This document shows positions 15,999-16,993 of a DNA stretch of 16,993 nt, piece after piece; the stretch's first letter is position 1, and the number at the start of each line of letters is the position of its first letter. The stretch spans positions 1 through 16,993 of the forward strand of contig CAZPHE010000043.1 in assembly GCA_964586315.1 (NCBI GenBank). Direction: 5' to 3'. This DNA comes from CAZEER01 sp964586315. GTDB lineage: Bacteria > Fidelibacterota > Marinisomatia > Marinisomatales > UBA1611. Position numbers and translations under genes: made by a program. The notes under the pieces were generated by a model that worked only from the letters and a program-made list of their open reading frames with translations, did no database searches and was not told where the DNA came from.

Positions 15999-16082
15999 GC
16001 CCGGGTGGTGGAATTGGTAGACACTATGGACTTAAAATCCATTGTCCGCAAGGACGTGCCGGTTCGAGTCCGGCCCCGGGTA
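15999..16082 (+). tRNA. tRNA-Leu (UAA)
   Basis: The acceptor GCCCGGG (15999-16005) pairs with CCCGGGT (16075-16081), with one G-T at the end and discriminator A (16082). The anticodon stem ATGGA/TCCAT encloses loop CTTAAAA, giving anticodon TAA at 16033-16035. A long class II variable arm (TGTCCGCAAGGACGT) confirms a Leu-type tRNA. The T arm is GCCGG-TTCGAGT-CCGGC. CCA is not encoded. It is 9 nt after tRNA-Cys and therefore co-transcribed with it. Confidence 0.97.
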
Positions 16083-16091
16083 CTTTATGAT

Positions 16092-16118
16092 AAACCCCGC
16101 AAACCGCGGGGTTTTTTT
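16092..16118 (+). terminator. Intrinsic terminator of the tRNA operon
   Basis: A 9-bp stem AAACCCCGC (16092-16100) / GCGGGGTTT (16106-16114) with loop AAACC, and a run of seven T at 16112-16118. It lies 9 nt after tRNA-Leu and isolates the protease gene from the tRNA transcript. Confidence 0.93.
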
Positions 16119-16158
16119 ATTTTTACAATAGACTTAACTAAAATCTGGTAAATTCTGC

Positions 16159-16189
16159 TTGATAGATTGAAATAACAGTGATTTATAAT
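16159..16189 (+). promoter_or_regulatory. Possible promoter of the metalloprotease gene
   Basis: TTGATA (16159-16164) and a perfect TATAAT (16184-16189) are separated by 19 bp, longer than ideal, and lie 26 nt before the ATG. GAGAG (16203-16207), 8 nt before the ATG, is a plausible ribosome-binding site. The preceding terminator makes a new promoter here necessary. Confidence 0.42.
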
Positions 16190-16215
16190 ACCAATATTTA
16201 GTGAGAGACACTTTT

Positions 16216-16993
16216 ATGATTCGTTATATAATATTTCTACTTCTTTTCCATGGATTAAATAGATTAGATCTACTGGCTTTAAATAATAGTTCACTTATTA
16301 ACGATATTGACTCATGGACATATATGTTTACAAGTGAAAAATCAAATGATATCATCATGTCATTGAATCAAGATGAATTTTTTCAAAAATTATCTCATGC
16401 ACCAGAAATTGGAACCGTCAAAAAATCAAAAGTAACATTATCTTTCCCTACTGCAGATGGAAGCTCAGAAGTATTTGAAATATTTTATACACCTGTTATG
16501 CCAACAAACCTAAAGGATAGGTATCCTACTATCAAAACTTACACAGGTATTGGATGGGATAATCCTAATACAAGAGTGAGTGTTACCATTAGTCATATGG
16601 GTGTGAAGGCTATGATTCTAGGAAAAGGAAAGAACACTTTTATTGATCCATCTGATTCTGTTCTTGGTTTTTACAGAGTATCTTATGTTGAAATTGGTTC
16701 TCAATCTTTTAACCAATTGTATTGTTGTGGTGATTATGATATTATTATCAGAGAGCAATTTGAACGTAATAGGGAAGATTTTCCAGATTGCGTAGGAGAG
16801 GATGTCCCATGCTATAGTATTGGTGATACATTAGTGACCTATCGATTCGCAGGTATAATAACTGGAGAGGCAAATAATGAAATTGCTGATGGTACAGTTG
16901 CTGGTGGAATGGCATGGTTAAATGCTATAGTTAACCAAGTCAACCTTTTGTGGGTCCGTGAATTAAGTTTTCGTTTAGAACTCATAGAAAACA
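16216..16993 (+). CDS. Secreted reprolysin-like (M12B-type) zinc metalloprotease, N-terminal part
   Basis: An open frame from the ATG at 16216 runs off the window end (259 codons seen). A signal peptide occupies roughly residues 1-21 (MIRYIIFLLLFHGLNRLDLLA). Residues about 30-155 match the propeptide-like region of secreted reprolysin-like proteases: VTLSFPTADGSSEVFEIF, 'PVMPTNLKDRYPTIKTYTG', then VSVTISHMGVKAMILG and TFIDPSD. At about 207 the catalytic domain begins: TYRFAGIITGEANNE, ADGTVAGGMAWLNAIVNQVN, WVRELSFRLELIEN. The expected HExxHxxGxxH zinc motif would follow beyond the window, so activity is not proven. Cys 170/171 and 192/199 fall in the linker between pro-region and catalytic domain. 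It probably degrades extracellular protein; a C-terminal sorting domain cannot be assessed. Confidence 0.83.
   Translation, partial: MIRYIIFLLLFHGLNRLDLLALNNSSLINDIDSWTYMFTSEKSNDIIMSLNQDEFFQKLSHAPEIGTVKKSKVTLSFPTADGSSEVFEIFYTPVMPTNLKDRYPTIKTYTGIGWDNPNTRVSVTISHMGVKAMILGKGKNTFIDPSDSVLGFYRVSYVEIGSQSFNQLYCCGDYDIIIREQFERNREDFPDCVGEDVPCYSIGDTLVTYRFAGIITGEANNEIADGTVAGGMAWLNAIVNQVNLLWVRELSFRLELIEN

Noticed and set aside
15948..16151. Open frame of 67 codons across the tRNA region
   Set aside because: It lies over tRNA-Cys, tRNA-Leu and the terminator; the translation simply reads through the structured RNAs.
1..16993. Mobile elements or phage genes
   Set aside because: No transposase, integrase, inverted terminal repeats or phage structural genes were found on either strand.

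Overview
The window is strongly AT-rich bacterial DNA from a Gram-negative organism. It encodes outer-membrane-type proteins, several lipoproteins with clear lipoboxes, and many genes that lack a Shine-Dalgarno sequence. The large Ig-repeat lipoproteins, SD-poor starts, Bacteroidota-like tRNA-Cys and secreted reprolysin-like protease suggest the FCB superphylum (Bacteroidota relatives, possibly marine Marinimicrobia/SAR406). This placement is an inference from style; no phylogenetic marker is present.

Layout. (1) 1-560: the C-terminal end of a probable beta-lactamase-family serine hydrolase, followed by a hairpin. (2) 628-1371: a DUF2164 protein and a small membrane-anchored protein, closed by a strong terminator at 1404. 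(3) 1583-6248, minus strand: a compact three-gene operon encoding an unrecognised 286-aa exported or membrane protein, then two lipoproteins that are each almost entirely six Ig-like repeats. (4) 6272-7338, plus strand: divergent from that operon with only 23 bp between start codons, an outer-membrane beta-barrel-like protein and an overlapping small exported protein. (5) 7404-15250: a complete Yej-type oligopeptide ABC importer (lipoprotein binding protein, two permeases, two ATPases) followed by an M3 oligoendopeptidase. The permease and ATPase genes overlap by 1-4 nt. (6) 15255-15826: two small genes of unknown function that converge and overlap. (7) 15916-16118: tRNA-Cys(GCA), tRNA-Leu(UAA) and a strong terminator. 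(8) 16216 to the end: the N-terminal part of a secreted reprolysin-like zinc metalloprotease.

How the genes fit together. The best-supported function is peptide use: the binding lipoprotein captures oligopeptides, the permease/ATPase complex imports them, and the cytoplasmic M3 peptidase cleaves them. The secreted protease downstream could supply peptides, although it is a separate transcription unit. The most novel part is the divergent cell-envelope locus at 1583-7338. Its two Ig-repeat lipoproteins look like a duplication of an already six-repeat ancestor, and they are joined by three envelope proteins with no recognised family. No CRISPR array, insertion sequence, integrase or phage gene was seen.
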